In this document: positions 11,027-21,515 of the stretch, piece by piece
Layout of the letters: every line of letters begins with the position of its first letter
Numbering within the stretch: the stretch's first letter is position 1
From: Taudactylus pleione
Lineage: Eukaryota > Chordata > Amphibia > Anura > Myobatrachidae
Reading direction: 5' to 3'
Assembly: GCA_031769625.1 (NCBI GenBank)
Contig: JAUIMM010000188.1
Coordinates: forward strand, 13,151,501 to 13,215,500
DNA length: 64,000 nucleotides
The notes under the pieces: model-generated
Databases searched by the model: none
The model's input: only the letters and a program-made list of their open reading frames with translations
Told to the model about the DNA's origin: nothing
Translations under genes and position numbers: made by a program

Positions 11027-11090
11027 AACAAACCAATCATTTCAGCCACAGTTGTGTGGCAGACCCTGGTGCTGAAATGATTGGTTTGTT
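11027..11090. repeat. Perfect 20-bp hairpin in the hAT tail
   Basis: AACAAACCAATCATTTCAGC (11027-11046) and its exact reverse complement (11071-11090) flank a 24-bp loop. Exact pairing in an otherwise decayed element is notable. It lies between the end of coding and the 3' terminal repeat and could act in mRNA 3' end formation or as a subterminal transposase site; both are inference. Confidence 0.9.
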
Positions 11091-11589
11091 AAAGTGTGTG
11101 TCCTGTTTATACAACATAAGGGTGGGTGGGAGGGCCCAAGGACAATTCCATCTTGCACCTCTTTTTTTTTGCATTATGTACAGTTTGGGGCCTAGTTTTT
11201 CAAACTGCCATCCTGTCTGCCACTGCAGTGTCACTCCTAGATTGGCCACGTGTTTGTGCTGCCCACTTGTTTTGCTTAGCATAGTCATCCAGCTACCTCG
11301 GTGCAACCTTTTGGCCTAAAAACAATAGTGTGAGGTGTTCAGAATAGACTGGAAAAGAGTGGAAATGAATGTTATTGAGGTTAATAATAGCTTAGGAACA
11401 GAAAAACCCACACATTCTGTGATTTTAGCTGTTTTTATGCTTTTTTCCAAAAAAATATAGATCCAAAACAGAAAACCCAGAACCCAAAACACGGAAGGGT
11501 GGTTTTGTCAAAACCAATCCAGATCCAAAACATGACGAAAGATCCAGATCCAAAACCAAAACATGAAAAGTGGCCGGTGCACACCCCTA

Positions 11590-12235
11590 CTCTGTAATGT
11601 AGCACAGGTAGCAGTTAGGTACCGGACTGGGATAGATAACCAGCTGGCAGAGGCACTTGACTGGAGCAGGTAGCAAGGATTACTCCAACGGGACACTACA
11701 CACTGGAGCACTAGAATACACGGATCAAGGGAGCACAGAGAACTAACACACAGTCAAGCTGTGTACAATGTTGTACTGGCAACCTAAGGACTCACAGGAA
11801 GCCCTTAAGTACCTGAAGGTTGAGCAGGATTGGTTGTTTAAGCCCACTGTTGATCTTGCAGTCTGGATGGTCCTTACCAGTCATGTGACCAGAGCCAACA
11901 TGGCGGCGCCCAGCACCCGGCAGAGCTGATGCAGACTCCAGGCTCCAGCTGCTCCACAATGCCAGCAGACCAGTGCTACCTCCCAGGGACCTGCCCGCAC
12001 ATCACGTCAGCCTCCAGCAGCCAGCACCCTCACCGGACGGATCCCGCCAGAGCACCCGGACAGGTAAGTCCCAGACCCCCTGCTGAGTAACAGAGAGGCC
12101 CATAACACATTATACACAAGAGGGCATGCCCTTGACCATGCCCTTTACAGTACCATGGCTCAAAATTGAATTTCTCATGCTGGCCCTTTTGCCGGCTACA
12201 GTATATCTGCACTATCTTGGAAACAGAAATAGAAC
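11590..12235. other. CpG-rich flank with splice-donor-like site, unassigned
   Basis: This continues the sequence interrupted by the hAT. It becomes GC-rich at about 11890-12080 (AACATGGCGGCGCCC, CACCCGGCAG), then CAGGTAAGTCC at 12060-12070 resembles a splice donor. It could be the leader of an LTR element or a first exon with CpG character. No coding domain or LTR pair was recognised. Confidence 0.35.
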
Positions 12236-12380
12236 ATCATCCATTGGGTGACAGGATGAGCATTACTTACACACACAGGAAAATGCATTAAAAAAGACAA
12301 GTACTACAATGAGTTGCAACATAAAGCTGAGCAATAACAATTCTTGAAACAAAGGCAGTCCCAACGTCTTCTCACTATCA

Positions 12381-12540
12381 GGGAGATGTATTAAGCTCTA
12401 GAAAGTGATAAACTGGAGAGTGATAAACTACCAGCCACTCTGCTCCTAACTGTCATGTTACAGGCTGTTTGAAAAATTACAATTAGGAGCTGATTGGTTG
12501 GTACAATTTATCACTTTCCAGAGCTTAGTACATTTGCCCC
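12381..12540. mobile_element. 160-bp palindromic MITE
   Basis: The ends GGGAGATGTATTAAGCTCTA and, read inward from the right, GGGGCAAATGTACTAAGCTC are inverted repeats that continue as AAAGTGATAAA on both sides. The interior also pairs (CTCCTAACTGTCA with AATTAGGAGCTG). No unambiguous target duplication is visible. It is related to the hairpin at 19855-19911. Confidence 0.8.
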
Positions 12541-13457
12541 TATTTAATTAAGACATAAATGAACAGAAAGTTAGGAGGACAAATAGTGAAAAAGTTGTTA
12601 CCAATTCAAAGGTGGTCCCAAAGTTACCGTAGGCTGTGGCATAATGTGAAGTTTTTCTTTTTAATGATAAGTACAAATATTTATTTCATTATCATTTCAG
12701 GAAATAATTGAAAAATTCCAAAAAGTGAGAGTAAAGGAAAGGAACGGAGTCCTCCAAAGATACACAAAAATAGAGACAAAACTTGTAGTGTTTAATACTG
12801 TCAGTCATCAACCATATTTTGTGCACCTCTACTAGAATAGTAAAATTCCCCTAAACTTTCTACTGACAATATGACACATGTATAGTATCACCATTATCAC
12901 TGATGTATTTTATAACAATTTCCAAACAACTGAATGGCGCGGAGAGCATGACCTGCTGTGCAGAATGTTTATACAAACAGAACATTATGATTTATATCTT
13001 TAGCCAAAATGATCCTTTACTTAGATTTTCGTTGGAATTCACCCTGAGTCCATTATTTCCCGAAAAGCAAGTCATTACACTGCGGGAGATAGTAATAAGA
13101 CATTTTTACTTTATGTATTGGAATATTTACTTAGCAACTGGAGCAGAAACTTTTTTTTTTGAATTATATATCATTTATTCTGGCCAAAAAAAATCTTATT
13201 TAATAACAATTTTTGATTTTTAACTTTGGCGTGTTTCCTGTGTTTATGAAAATACATAATATATAATGGCCTAAACATTATACTGTATATAAAATATTTA
13301 AATGATTCACTGCCTACAGTACTGTAAATTATAGGGATACTAGAATTCACCAAGGACTTCTGTGACCATATACAGTACAAAGCCTTGGGTCAAGTGCTTA
13401 GGCTGGTTGACCAGTGCCATTGAGTTGGTGTAAAAAAACTTAAGTACAATTGCCTGT
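12541..13457. other. No gene or clear repeat seen
   Basis: AT-rich sequence with several poly-T/A runs. The ORF at 12903-13223 has biased, low-complexity composition and no recognised motif, so I do not call it as a gene. Confidence 0.4.
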
Positions 13458-13465
13458 GAAAATAT

Positions 13466-13694
13466 TAGGGATGTGCAAGCTCAGATACTGTAGGTTCGAA
13501 TTTTCCTGCCAAGTTCCTATTTTTCCCACCAAAAATCGGGTCTCAGAAAGAGGCAAAACGTCATCTTTCATGGACAAACATCATCTTTCATGGAAAAAAG
13601 TCGACTACAAAAGTCTTTCTGAGACAAGATTTTTGGTGGGAAAAACCCGAACTTGGCGGGAAAATTCAAACCTATCCGAGCCTGAACATCCCTA
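13466..13694. mobile_element. hAT-type MITE (TAGGGATG ends) with perfect 8-bp duplication
   Basis: It begins TAGGGATGTGCAAGCTCAG and ends with the complementary GAGCCTGAACATCCCTA. GAAAATAT lies exactly on both sides (13458-13465 and 13695-13702). The 229-bp interior pairs extensively (TTTCTGAGAC against GTCTCAGAAA; GGCGGGAAAA against the left-arm TTTTCCTGCC). The ends match those of the BED-hAT at 7343, a plausible transposase source. Confidence 0.92.
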
Positions 13695-13702
13695 GAAAAT
13701 AT

Positions 13703-14059
13703 ATACACTGTCTGGATCGGAGGTGGACGTAGCGCTCATGTTAGTGCAGCTGAGTGATATTTCGCTACTGCGCATGCGCAAAAAATACTGAAACCCCACA
13801 CGGCGCATGCATTCTGAGTGCTGATAAAGTATTGTATGACCAAGGTTCTTTCAAAACAAGTTGGCTTAAGTAACACATAGGAGCTTATGTAATAGCAGAA
13901 TTACTGGAATCGCTTCATGCCTGCATCTCGCAGACTATTACATCAGTCCCAACGAGTTACTATGATTGTGCTAATCAGTCTGCTTGCAGAACCATTTACT
14001 GCAAACACTATTAAAAATCCCGTTTCCACTCAGAGTGCTTTCCTGTCATTTAATGAGGT
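13703..14059. other. No gene seen
   Basis: Mixed-composition sequence of about 350 bp between the MITE and a SINE piece. No ORF, repeat or RNA fold of note. Confidence 0.4.
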
Positions 14060-14310
14060 GTGATGAGGCTGCTGCATGATAATGGTGGCACAGAGGTTGG
14101 CAGTGTTGCCTTTGTGTACCGGGACCTGTGCATGGATTCCGACCATACGGTAGGCCTACCTGCATGGCGTTTTTATGTAAGTTCTCCCTGTGTTTATGAG
14201 GGTTTCCTCCAGGTAGTTCAGTTTCCCTCCACACTCGATATAGATTGTCATGTCTATTGATTTCTATGAAATTGCCCTTGTTGTATTAATTGTTTGTAGG
14301 GTAGGGCTGT
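14060..14310 (+). repeat. Degraded SINE piece (L2-like body)
   Basis: GTAAGTTCTCCCTGTGTTTA, TGAGGGTTTCCTCCAGG and TTTCCCTCCACACTC match, with changes, the middle of the better copies at 56.3 kb (TTCTCCCTGTGCTTGCGTGG, TTTCCTCCGGG, TTTCCTCCCACTCTCC). Head and tail are not clear. Confidence 0.55.
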
Positions 14311-14834
14311 ACAGTGATACAAAATGGAAGTAATGTACAGTATGGCACTAATCCTCTTACTATACATTTACTTGGTGGCGTGGCTTACAGGCACAGGAAG
14401 TGCTTTTCATTGGGCCAAGGTGTGATGTCATTGTGGATGTGGCCAGGTCAGGAAAGGTCCTAATATACGACAGAGAGCAGAAGACACAATCTTCTGACTT
14501 TATTCAAAGCATTCACAAAGAGTGTATTAACATACAACTATGTCTAGTGTACATTTCTCTGTGACCAGCACAACTAAATATATATACATACATAAATATA
14601 TATATCTGCTACCACCCCACGTTATTTTAGAAAAAACAGCCACTGAAGATAATTTCAAGTATCCCCTCATCTTGACAATATCAGTCATACAATTGACCGT
14701 GAATTTGGAAATACACACACACACTGTATATACAGTATATATATATAGGAATCTAAAGTTCGACTGCACTGCTGTTCACACTTTCACACATTAGGGTACT
14801 AACCATGTACTAACTGTGGATTTGTTAATATTTT
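14311..14834. other. No gene seen; short TA and CA tracts
   Basis: AT-rich sequence with ATATATACATACATAAATAT near 14577 and ACACACACACTGTATATAC near 14713. No coding signal. Confidence 0.4.
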
Positions 14835-14994
14835 GTGCAGGTATCTGGGGTGCTTTGTGATTTACATTCTGTTTTACCCAAGTACACACAATGCTCCCAA
14901 ACATCAGAAAACCTCCAACTCTGTACCTCCAGTTTTCACCAGTGCAGGGCACTTCAAAATATTCCTTACAATGTAATCAATAGTGCTATTCCTG

Positions 14995-15480
14995 CTGCCG
15001 TGACATCAACCTCCTCCACTCTACTAACAAGAGCTCCTGTTGGGGACGAGGAAACCCTCACAGTTGGATCTATTAAACAGCTTCTGGTTTACTTCAAGGC
15101 AGATATTACATTGGAATTCAAACTGTTGATCACCTTGGACCAAAATGGGGAAAGTGGTAGGGTCTCACAAGGATTTCATCTTTTACCTGAGCAACTGCAA
15201 GTTGATGTTGTTACCTTGAAGGATAAAGTCAGTGACCTGGAGGGCACATTGTGTTGTAGCAATATTAAAGTATGGGGCATCCTGAAGTCGGGTCAAGGTC
15301 CTTGTTACAGATATTTTCCTGAAGCTCCTTCCCACCTCCCGTGTCTTAGATTTCCTTATTGATCACATACACTGACTTCCTATGGCAAAGACTGCCCCAG
15401 ATGGAGCTCCTCGGGATACTCTCATTCACCTGAATTGTTTTCATGTTAAAGAAGCTATACACTGAGCGGTCATTCATCTG
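14995..15480 (+). pseudogene. L1/Tx1-type LINE ORF1 fragment
   Basis: The frame to 15362 reads EQLQVDVVTLKDKVSDLEG, a coiled-coil end, followed by a region aligned to the ORF1p RRM start. After a stop, TAPDGAPRDTLIHL and CFHVKEAIH match the family pattern APxGxPRxIIIxLxxFxxKExIL. ORF1p is the RNA-binding protein that packages LINE RNA. The same protein is better preserved at 44.4-45.2 kb (RAHRVGP...RPRAIIFKCLDF). No ORF2 follows here, so this is an isolated fragment. Confidence 0.65.
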
Positions 15481-15636
15481 AGTCCTCCACTCAGGTGTTG
15501 GGGGATCTTCAACCCCCAACCGCCATCCTGAATGTTTTGTAATAATTTTTAAATATTTCTGGAAATCCCCTAGCCTGGAGGTGGGATATAATGTTTTTGT
15601 AGATTTGAAACACCTTAGAGTTTATAGTGGTACAGA

Positions 15637-16095
15637 GGGCCTGATTCAGACCCGCTCGCGAAAGCATAGCGTTCGCAAGTGGGTCAATTTTCGGGCAGTG
15701 CACACACGTGAGCCCTGGAGCGAGTGAGAAATCACTTGCTCCGGGGCTTGCTACAAGACTGGGCAGCTGTCAATGTTGAATGACAGCTCGCCCCATTTTG
15801 TAGGGAAGGAACGCCTACCATATGTGGGCGGCCCTACTGACATCACACATGATGTCAATAGTGGACTCTATTAGAGCAGGAAGTTCACTGTGGCTTGCGG
15901 TGGACGAGACCCTACCACAAGGGTCTCGTTGCAAGCCCGATGGTCGCGAAAATCACGACCATCGCCAGGCCACCCGCACAAGCTGTTGGTGGTCACCCAC
16001 AGCTATGCGAGCAGCCTGGAGGCGGATTTAAAAAAAAAATCCACCCTGATTCAGAGCGAGCGCTCGCAAATAGCGAACGCCTCTGAATCAGGACC
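15637..16095. mobile_element. Multi-hairpin MITE, copy 1
   Basis: The ends are GGGCCTGATTCAGA and TCTGAATCAGGACC, with AGA on both sides (15634-15636, 16096-16098). The interior is a chain of inverted repeats: CGCGAAAGC...GTTCGC, GCTCCGGGGC, CTGACATCA...TGATGTCA and GACGAGACCCT...AGGGTCTCGT. It belongs to the same family as 34797-35286 and 50059-50607 but is more diverged. It has no coding capacity. Confidence 0.85.
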
Positions 16096-16099
16096 AGAG

Positions 16100-17440
16100 A
16101 CAGGTAGAAGACCTCTAACACATATGTGACCTTCAATTTTACTAGTATGTCCACTTAGGACTAGTCTCAACCCCCATTGATGTATGTTACCATCAACCAG
16201 CAGGACAGCAGAAATGGTGATCATGTCCCATTCTACCAACCATGTTTCATACTTTTTTTAAAAAGAATATCTTAAACATGCAGTGTTGCTTCAAGATTTA
16301 GTCATTTGCTTTTTTTTTTTTTTTGCTTATTTTTCCTTTTTTCCTTCTGTTTAGTTTTAGAACCATGCAGTTTAAGTGCTATGCTATAATGACCTTGTTT
16401 AGAGAGCAGATGGTGTATCAGCTTCTTCACAGGACATTTGTGATGAAAATGTAAATCTGTTTTCCTCACATAATTGATAGGCATTCTTATCATGAGCCGA
16501 CATGTAGAATAGCTTGATCTTTTGGACGCGTTCCAACCCAAATCTAATCTGTGGACTGTGTCTCATTTAGCTCTAGATCTTTTTATAGACTTGCTATAGT
16601 TGACTAGTTCGCCGCTGTGAATGCTCAACACAAGCCTTCATTTCATTTCGTCTTCAATTATTTTTTTTTTATTTAAGCAGGGAATTTTTCTTTTCTTTTT
16701 TTTTTTTTTTTAAGCACAAACTAATTTTCAGATTTATAATTTATTGCTGATTTATGGTCATGGTTTATGACTTTAGCTGTTGCACATGTTATGAGAATGG
16801 AATGAGTAGTGAAATAACTGTATTTTATATTTTTTTATTTGAAGTTTGATCCTCTTTATTATAAGTAAAGATGAGCAATTTTTTTTTTACAATTGTTCTT
16901 AGGACTTTTAGCCCCGTTTTGCATAGGGTTCTAGAGTTTCACACAAGTTTTTAGGTGGAATTTAGTCCTAGATGTTCCGAGCTGAATTCCAATGGTTATT
17001 TCTGTTCTGTCCAGAAATCAAACCTCATCACATAACATCCTATGTACAGATCCATTGGTTGAATATGTTTTTTGCGAAATGCAACTTTACATATTAGAGA
17101 TGAGCGTCTCGAACCACTCATCTATTTTACATATATAGGGCCTTATAACGAGTTGTACACTGTTAGCATCGCTGCTGAATGCTAACTACTAATGCAGCAG
17201 GAGAAATCTGGTGAAAATAGACACCTCTTGCATGATTGTATGATCAGCAGCTGTGTCCGAGGACCAGGTACAGGCCAGACCATTACTCACAATAAGATGA
17301 TGCCTAGGGTGCCATGCTCCCTGTGCAGCTGCCCAGCCAGCAATATACAATATACAGTACACTGTGCTCTCTGCACGGAAATATTTTCCCCACCTACCCT
17401 TCCCTATGGATTGCTGTAGAGTGAGGTGAGCAGGTGGAGG
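16100..17440. other. No gene or repeat family recognised
   Basis: AT-rich sequence with several long poly-T runs (16311-16324, 16697-16712). Short open frames have biased composition (lysine-rich read-through of poly-A) and are not called. Confidence 0.4.
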
Positions 17441-17959
17441 GGGGCAGGGCCGGACTGGCCATAGGGCAATTCTGGCAAATGCCAGAAGGGCCGATGGCCA
17501 GATGGGTCAGTCTTGAAGTCTGCAGGACCGCCCAGGCAGCACTGCCTCCCGGGTGGTACTGCATTAAGCTGAGTCAGACGGCAGCGTCGTGACGAAGCCG
17601 CGTAGTGACGTCATGATGGGCATTGTGGTGGCGGGGAATTTCTCAGGAAGGCCGGAGTCCCGGCACCTCCTCTGACCTGGCATGGAGGGCTGCCCAGCAG
17701 CAATGGACTTAGCGCCGCTAGTCCAGATGGGGAGGAGGCAGAGGAAGCCTTCCTACAAGCTCCGCCTCCCTTGCCTTCAGAGCAAGTGGACATCGGGCCA
17801 CGTACGAGCACCAGATGACGACGCGAGCATGCTCTGCAGTGGAGGAACTAAACAGCAGTTTATGAAAGAGGACACAGTTGATTTGTGGCAAGTAACTAGT
17901 GGAGTAGGGCTGTGGCAGGCTGACAGGCACTTTCTGACAACATAGAGGATGAGAGGGGA

Positions 17960-19165
17960 GAAAAGTAATTGACAGAGGGGGCAAACAGGACATGTGCTTT
18001 GAATTACAGAGCTGGGGGAGGGCAGGCACAGGGCATGTGGTGGGAGTGACAAAGGGGACACACAAGGCAGGTGACAGGGGGCTGGAGGGGACACACGGGA
18101 CATTTGGTTAGAGTGACATAGAGCAGGTGGCTGGAGTGGCAGAGGGGGCTGGAGGGGGCGCTAGGGGCATGTGATTGGAGTTACAGAGTGGCTGGTGGGA
18201 ACATACAGGGCATGTGGCTGAACTGGAGTGGCAAAGGGGGCTGGAGGGGGCATGAGGCATGTGGCTGAACTGGAGTGGCAAAGGGGGCAGGAGGGGGCAT
18301 GAGGCATGTGGCTGAACTGGAGTGACAAAGGGGGCTAGAGGGGGCACGAGGCATGTGGCTGAACTTGAGTGGCAAAGGGGGCTGGAGGGGGCACGAGGCA
18401 TGTGGCTGAACTGGAGTGGCAAAGGGGGCTGGAGGGGGCATGAGGCATGTGGCTGAACTGGAGTGGCAAAGGGGGCTGGAGGGGGCACTGGGCATGTGGC
18501 TAGAGTGACAGTGGGGGCTGGTGGGGACACATAGGGCATGTGACTAGAGTGACAGAGGGGGCTGGTGGGGACACATAGGGCATGTGGCTAGAGTGACAGG
18601 GGGAGCTGGTGGGGACACATAGGGCATGTGGCTAGAGTGACAGGGGGCTGGTTGGGACACATAGGGCATGTGGCTGGAGTGACAGGGGGCTGGAGAGGAG
18701 ACATGAGGCATGTGGCTGGAGTGACAGGGGGCTGGAGAGGAGACATGAGGCATGTGGCTGGAGTGACAGGGGGCTGGAGAGGAGACATGAAGCATGTGGC
18801 TAGAGTGACAGAGGGGGCTGGAGAGGAGACATGAGGCATGTGGCTGGAGTGACAGGGGGCTGGAGAGGTGAAATGAGGCATGTGGCTGGAGTGACAGGGG
18901 GCTGGAGAGGAGACATGAAACATGTGGCTAGAGTGACAGAGGGGGCTGGAGAGGAGACATGAGACATGTGGCTGGAGTGACAGGGGGCTGGAGAGGAGAC
19001 ATGAAGCATGTGGCTGGAGTGACAGGGGGCTGGAGAGGAGACATGAGGCATGTGGCTAGAGTGACAGGGGGCTGGAGAGGAGACATGAGGCATGTGGCTA
19101 GAGTGACAGGGGGCTGGAGAGGAGACATGAGGCATGTGGCTGGAGTGACGTAGGGGACATAGGAT
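17960..19165. repeat. Minisatellite with 42-47-bp units, three sub-blocks
   Basis: Block one (about 18200-18490) repeats a 47-bp unit with GTGGCTGAACTGGAGTGGC and AAAGGGGGCTGGAGGGGGC. Block two (about 18490-18660) repeats a 44-bp unit with GGCTAGAGTGACAG and GGGGACACATAGGGCAT. Block three (about 18660-19150) repeats a 42-bp unit with GGCTGGAGTGACAGGGGGC and GGAGAGGAGACATGAGGCAT. The purine/pyrimidine strand bias is extreme. The long open frames on both strands are artefacts of stop-poor units. Confidence 0.95.
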
Positions 19166-19213
19166 ATGTGACTGGAAAGACATAGGGAGCTGGAGAAACA
19201 CAGGAAGGAGGCT

Positions 19214-19375
19214 CTGTTGCATGATGATGACATTGGTTACATTCCTACACAAACAGGCATTTTCTGGACCATGTGATCTCCAACATGAATAGTGAATACC
19301 GACTGAAGACACTGTCCAAGCAGGATCATTTCTTCAGAGGTCACCTATTGCAGAGAAATCACCATACAGGTAAGG
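19214..19375 (+). repeat. Dispersed segment shared with 56.7-57.2 kb, splice-donor-like end
   Basis: GATGATGACATTGGTTACAT, CAGGCATTTTCTGGACCATG and TCATTTCTTCAGAGGT have close counterparts at 56721-57165, where a MITE interrupts them. This copy ends at ACAGGTAAGG, a splice-donor-like sequence; the other ends AGAGGTAAG. It could be an exon-like part of a repeat family. No protein is recognised. Confidence 0.6.
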
Positions 19376-19725
19376 TGTATATATATTTAGTACACACAAG
19401 AAAACATTATAGATTTTTTTTTTTAAACTATGGCTTTGAGCACTAGCATTAGAAAGGCTGGTAAGTGATAGTCTGGGGAGACTGCAGACTGCCAGGGATA
19501 GTATAGAGAGAAGGTATTCATTTAATTATCAACTCCCTTCACACACAAAAATGGGGGTTATTTTTTATTATTTACAGTAGAGGGACTGTGATATCTGATG
19601 AGGAATAAAAGAGCTCCCAGAACACACTGTTATGTGGGATTATCATACAAGTATTTTGGACCTATCATTTGCTGTGTCACTAGTTATTGCAAAGGTTTTT
19701 CACCAGCTCTATCCCTCCACTCATA

Positions 19726-19823
19726 TCTCTCTCTCTCCCTCTCTCTCTCCCCCTCTCTCTCTCTGTCCCCCTAATCTCTCTTTCGATCTCCCCATTTCTC
19801 TTTCACATCTCTCTCTCTCTCTC
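19726..19823. repeat. CT-rich simple repeat
   Basis: Interrupted CTCTCTCT tracts with CCCC and TTCGAT interruptions. Confidence 0.9.
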
Positions 19824-19854
19824 AAAACTTGTTACGTATGATAAATGGTGCTCT

Positions 19855-19911
19855 AGCCAATCAGCTCCCAATTCATTTTTCACACAGATGACAGTTGGGA
19901 GCTGATTGGCT
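19855..19911. repeat. Perfect 17-bp inverted repeat, MITE core
   Basis: AGCCAATCAGCTCCCAA (19855-19871) and its exact complement (19895-19911) lie in a MITE-like block, about 19827-19970, that ends ATAAATAAGGCCC. It resembles the 12381-12540 element. Confidence 0.75.
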
Positions 19912-19974
19912 GGAGGACCATAATTATACTCGTTGTGAATGATAAAACCAGTTGATAAATAAGGCCCACAATGT

Positions 19975-20560
19975 GTGTGTGGGAGGTCTTGTGACTGTTA
20001 TGCTGGAGTCTGACATTTTCTCAGTCTAGAAGTTATTCAGTGCTCAAATCCCCTGGAGGCACTTTGTTTTATGTGTGCCATGGCATAATATCATTATCAT
20101 ATAATGCCCAGGCTGGGTCTGTCCCCATTGGTCATGCCTAGATGCTCATTCACCCAGTCAGATCAGACTGGATAAGAAATGAGTCTTGATCTGTGTCCCA
20201 GGGGCAAATCTGGCATAGGAGGACTAATGGGGCCTAGTCCTACTGCAATATATTTTATAATGATGCACTCTAAGGAATGCCACATCCAAACACAATGTGG
20301 ATGGTGGGCTTCTGTTTATTATGACATGTTTCTATAGATTACTTGGGTAATAGGTCGGTATCTTTAAAATGTAAAATATCTCAGATTTCAGCAGGTAGAC
20401 ATAATTTAAATAATGATGAAAACTTTTTTTTGTTTTAGACCTGTAGGCTTGTAATGCATTGCTTTACCATGAGTGAGCAGGAAGCACTTCCTTCTGTGTG
20501 GCTAGCATAAAATGAGCCAGAGGCAATTGTTGTGGCATAAACTTAAATGTCAGTACTACT
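19975..20560. other. Interior of the 6.4-kb element, no gene seen
   Basis: Mixed sequence without recognised coding or repeat structure. GGCAAATCTGGCATAGGAGG at about 20204 resembles ends of CAGGG-type MITEs but has no partner nearby. Confidence 0.35.
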
Positions 20561-20566
20561 GGTTGC

Positions 20567-20799
20567 AGTGTTCTCCCCAGAAATTTTTTCCAGCCGGGTG
20601 GCATCAAGAAGTAGCCGGGTGGGGCCTTCGCAATAATAAAATGTCATCTGATTATGAAAAAACTGCAAAGTCTGTAGAGTGTGGTCCTTTTTATACAGCT
20701 CCCAGATACTGTCCCCACTTGCAGGCTTCCAAAGTGCCGGGTGGTAGGCTGTTTCTTGCCGGGTGGTGAATCCGCAAAAAACAGCCTGGGGAGAACACT
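20567..20799. mobile_element. 233-bp MITE with AGTGTTCTCCCCAG ends
   Basis: AGTGTTCTCCCCAG (20567-20580) and CTGGGGAGAACACT (20786-20799) are perfect 14-bp inverted ends. The interior repeats AGCCGGGTGG, GCCGGGTGGTAGG and GCCGGGTGGTGAA. No exact target duplication is visible. It has no coding capacity. Confidence 0.8.
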
Positions 20800-20850
20800 A
20801 GATTGGCATAATATGAATGAAGGAAGTACTTTTTGGCTTATGAACTGGGA

Positions 20851-21243
20851 CAGGCCGGAGCTAGGGGTGTTCGACCAGTGCGGTCGAACAGGGGTGCCAC
20901 CCATAGAGGGCGCACCCCTCCCCAACATCCTGATATCAGCGGGACGGTACCGTGGGTCGAAGTGGCCTGCGGGTGGTCAAATCGGGAGGTTGCACGCGGC
21001 ATCCATTCAGTGATGGGAGAGGGCTGGGGGAAGCCCAGCTAGTGAGCCTCCTCCCTGCCTGACGTTATTTGGAGGTGTGCCAGGCGGACACGCCTCCAAA
21101 ACAACATTACATAGGGGGCGTGGCCTATGGTAATTAGGCCACACACCCATTTTTTTCGGGCGCACACGGCTTCGCCTCGCGCAAAGTGTGGGTGCAGCCG
21201 GATGAGCCGGCACAGTGTGCTCAGACCCCTGGAGCCAGCCCTG
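20851..21243. mobile_element. 393-bp hAT-type MITE with perfect 8-bp duplication
   Basis: The ends are CAGGCCGGAGCTAGGGG and CCCCTGGAGCCAGCCCTG. AACTGGGA lies exactly on both sides (20843-20850 and 21244-21251). Short inner hairpins include GTTCGACCAGTGCGGTCGAAC. It is nested inside the 6.4-kb element, so it is younger. Confidence 0.92.
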
Positions 21244-21245
21244 AA

Positions 21246-21515
21246 CTGGGAGCACTACTATTTACCATATAATGATTTGGGAGCACTACTGTTTGCCATA
21301 GAATGATTTGGGAGCACTATTGTTTGCCAATGAATGATTTGGGGGCACTAATAATTGAAATACAATGAATTAGAGGCCCTATTGTTTAATAAAAAGAATT
21401 GTGGGCACTACTCTTTGGCATAATGTGAATTGTGGGGACTACAGTTAAGCATAATGTGAGTTGTGGGGACTACAGTTAGGCATAATGTGAATTGTGGGCT
21501 ATCACTAAGGGTTGG
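21246..21515. repeat. Degenerate tandem repeat, about 38-bp unit
   Basis: Seven or so units share GGGAGCACTACTGTTTGCCAT and AATGATTTG, drifting to GTGGGGACTACAG and GCATAATGTGAATT. Similar words recur at 21780-21960, so the array probably extends past an interruption. The GGCATAATGTG word in the opposite sense also appears in the 59.7-60.3-kb array. Confidence 0.75.

Larger units (their letters stand above)
7343..11589 (+). mobile_element. BED-finger hAT transposon relic, 4.2 kb
   Basis: The ends are TAGGGATGAGCGGG at 7343 and, read inward from 11589, TAGGGGTGTGCACCGG. The flanking 8-mers CTGTGTAT (7335-7342) and CTCTGTAA (11590-11597) agree at 6 of 8 positions, consistent with an aged hAT target duplication. 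The interior holds, in order, a short minisatellite, a four-copy 155-bp tandem array, transposase pieces (8489-10980) and a 20-bp perfect hairpin near the 3' end. It is a nearly full-length but dead copy. Its ends resemble those of the MITEs at 13466, 33485 and 53527. Confidence 0.85.

Noticed and set aside
18108..19312. Several 80-170-codon frames on the minus strand
   Set aside because: They are periodic translations of the 42-47-bp minisatellite; frames overlap and drift with unit length.
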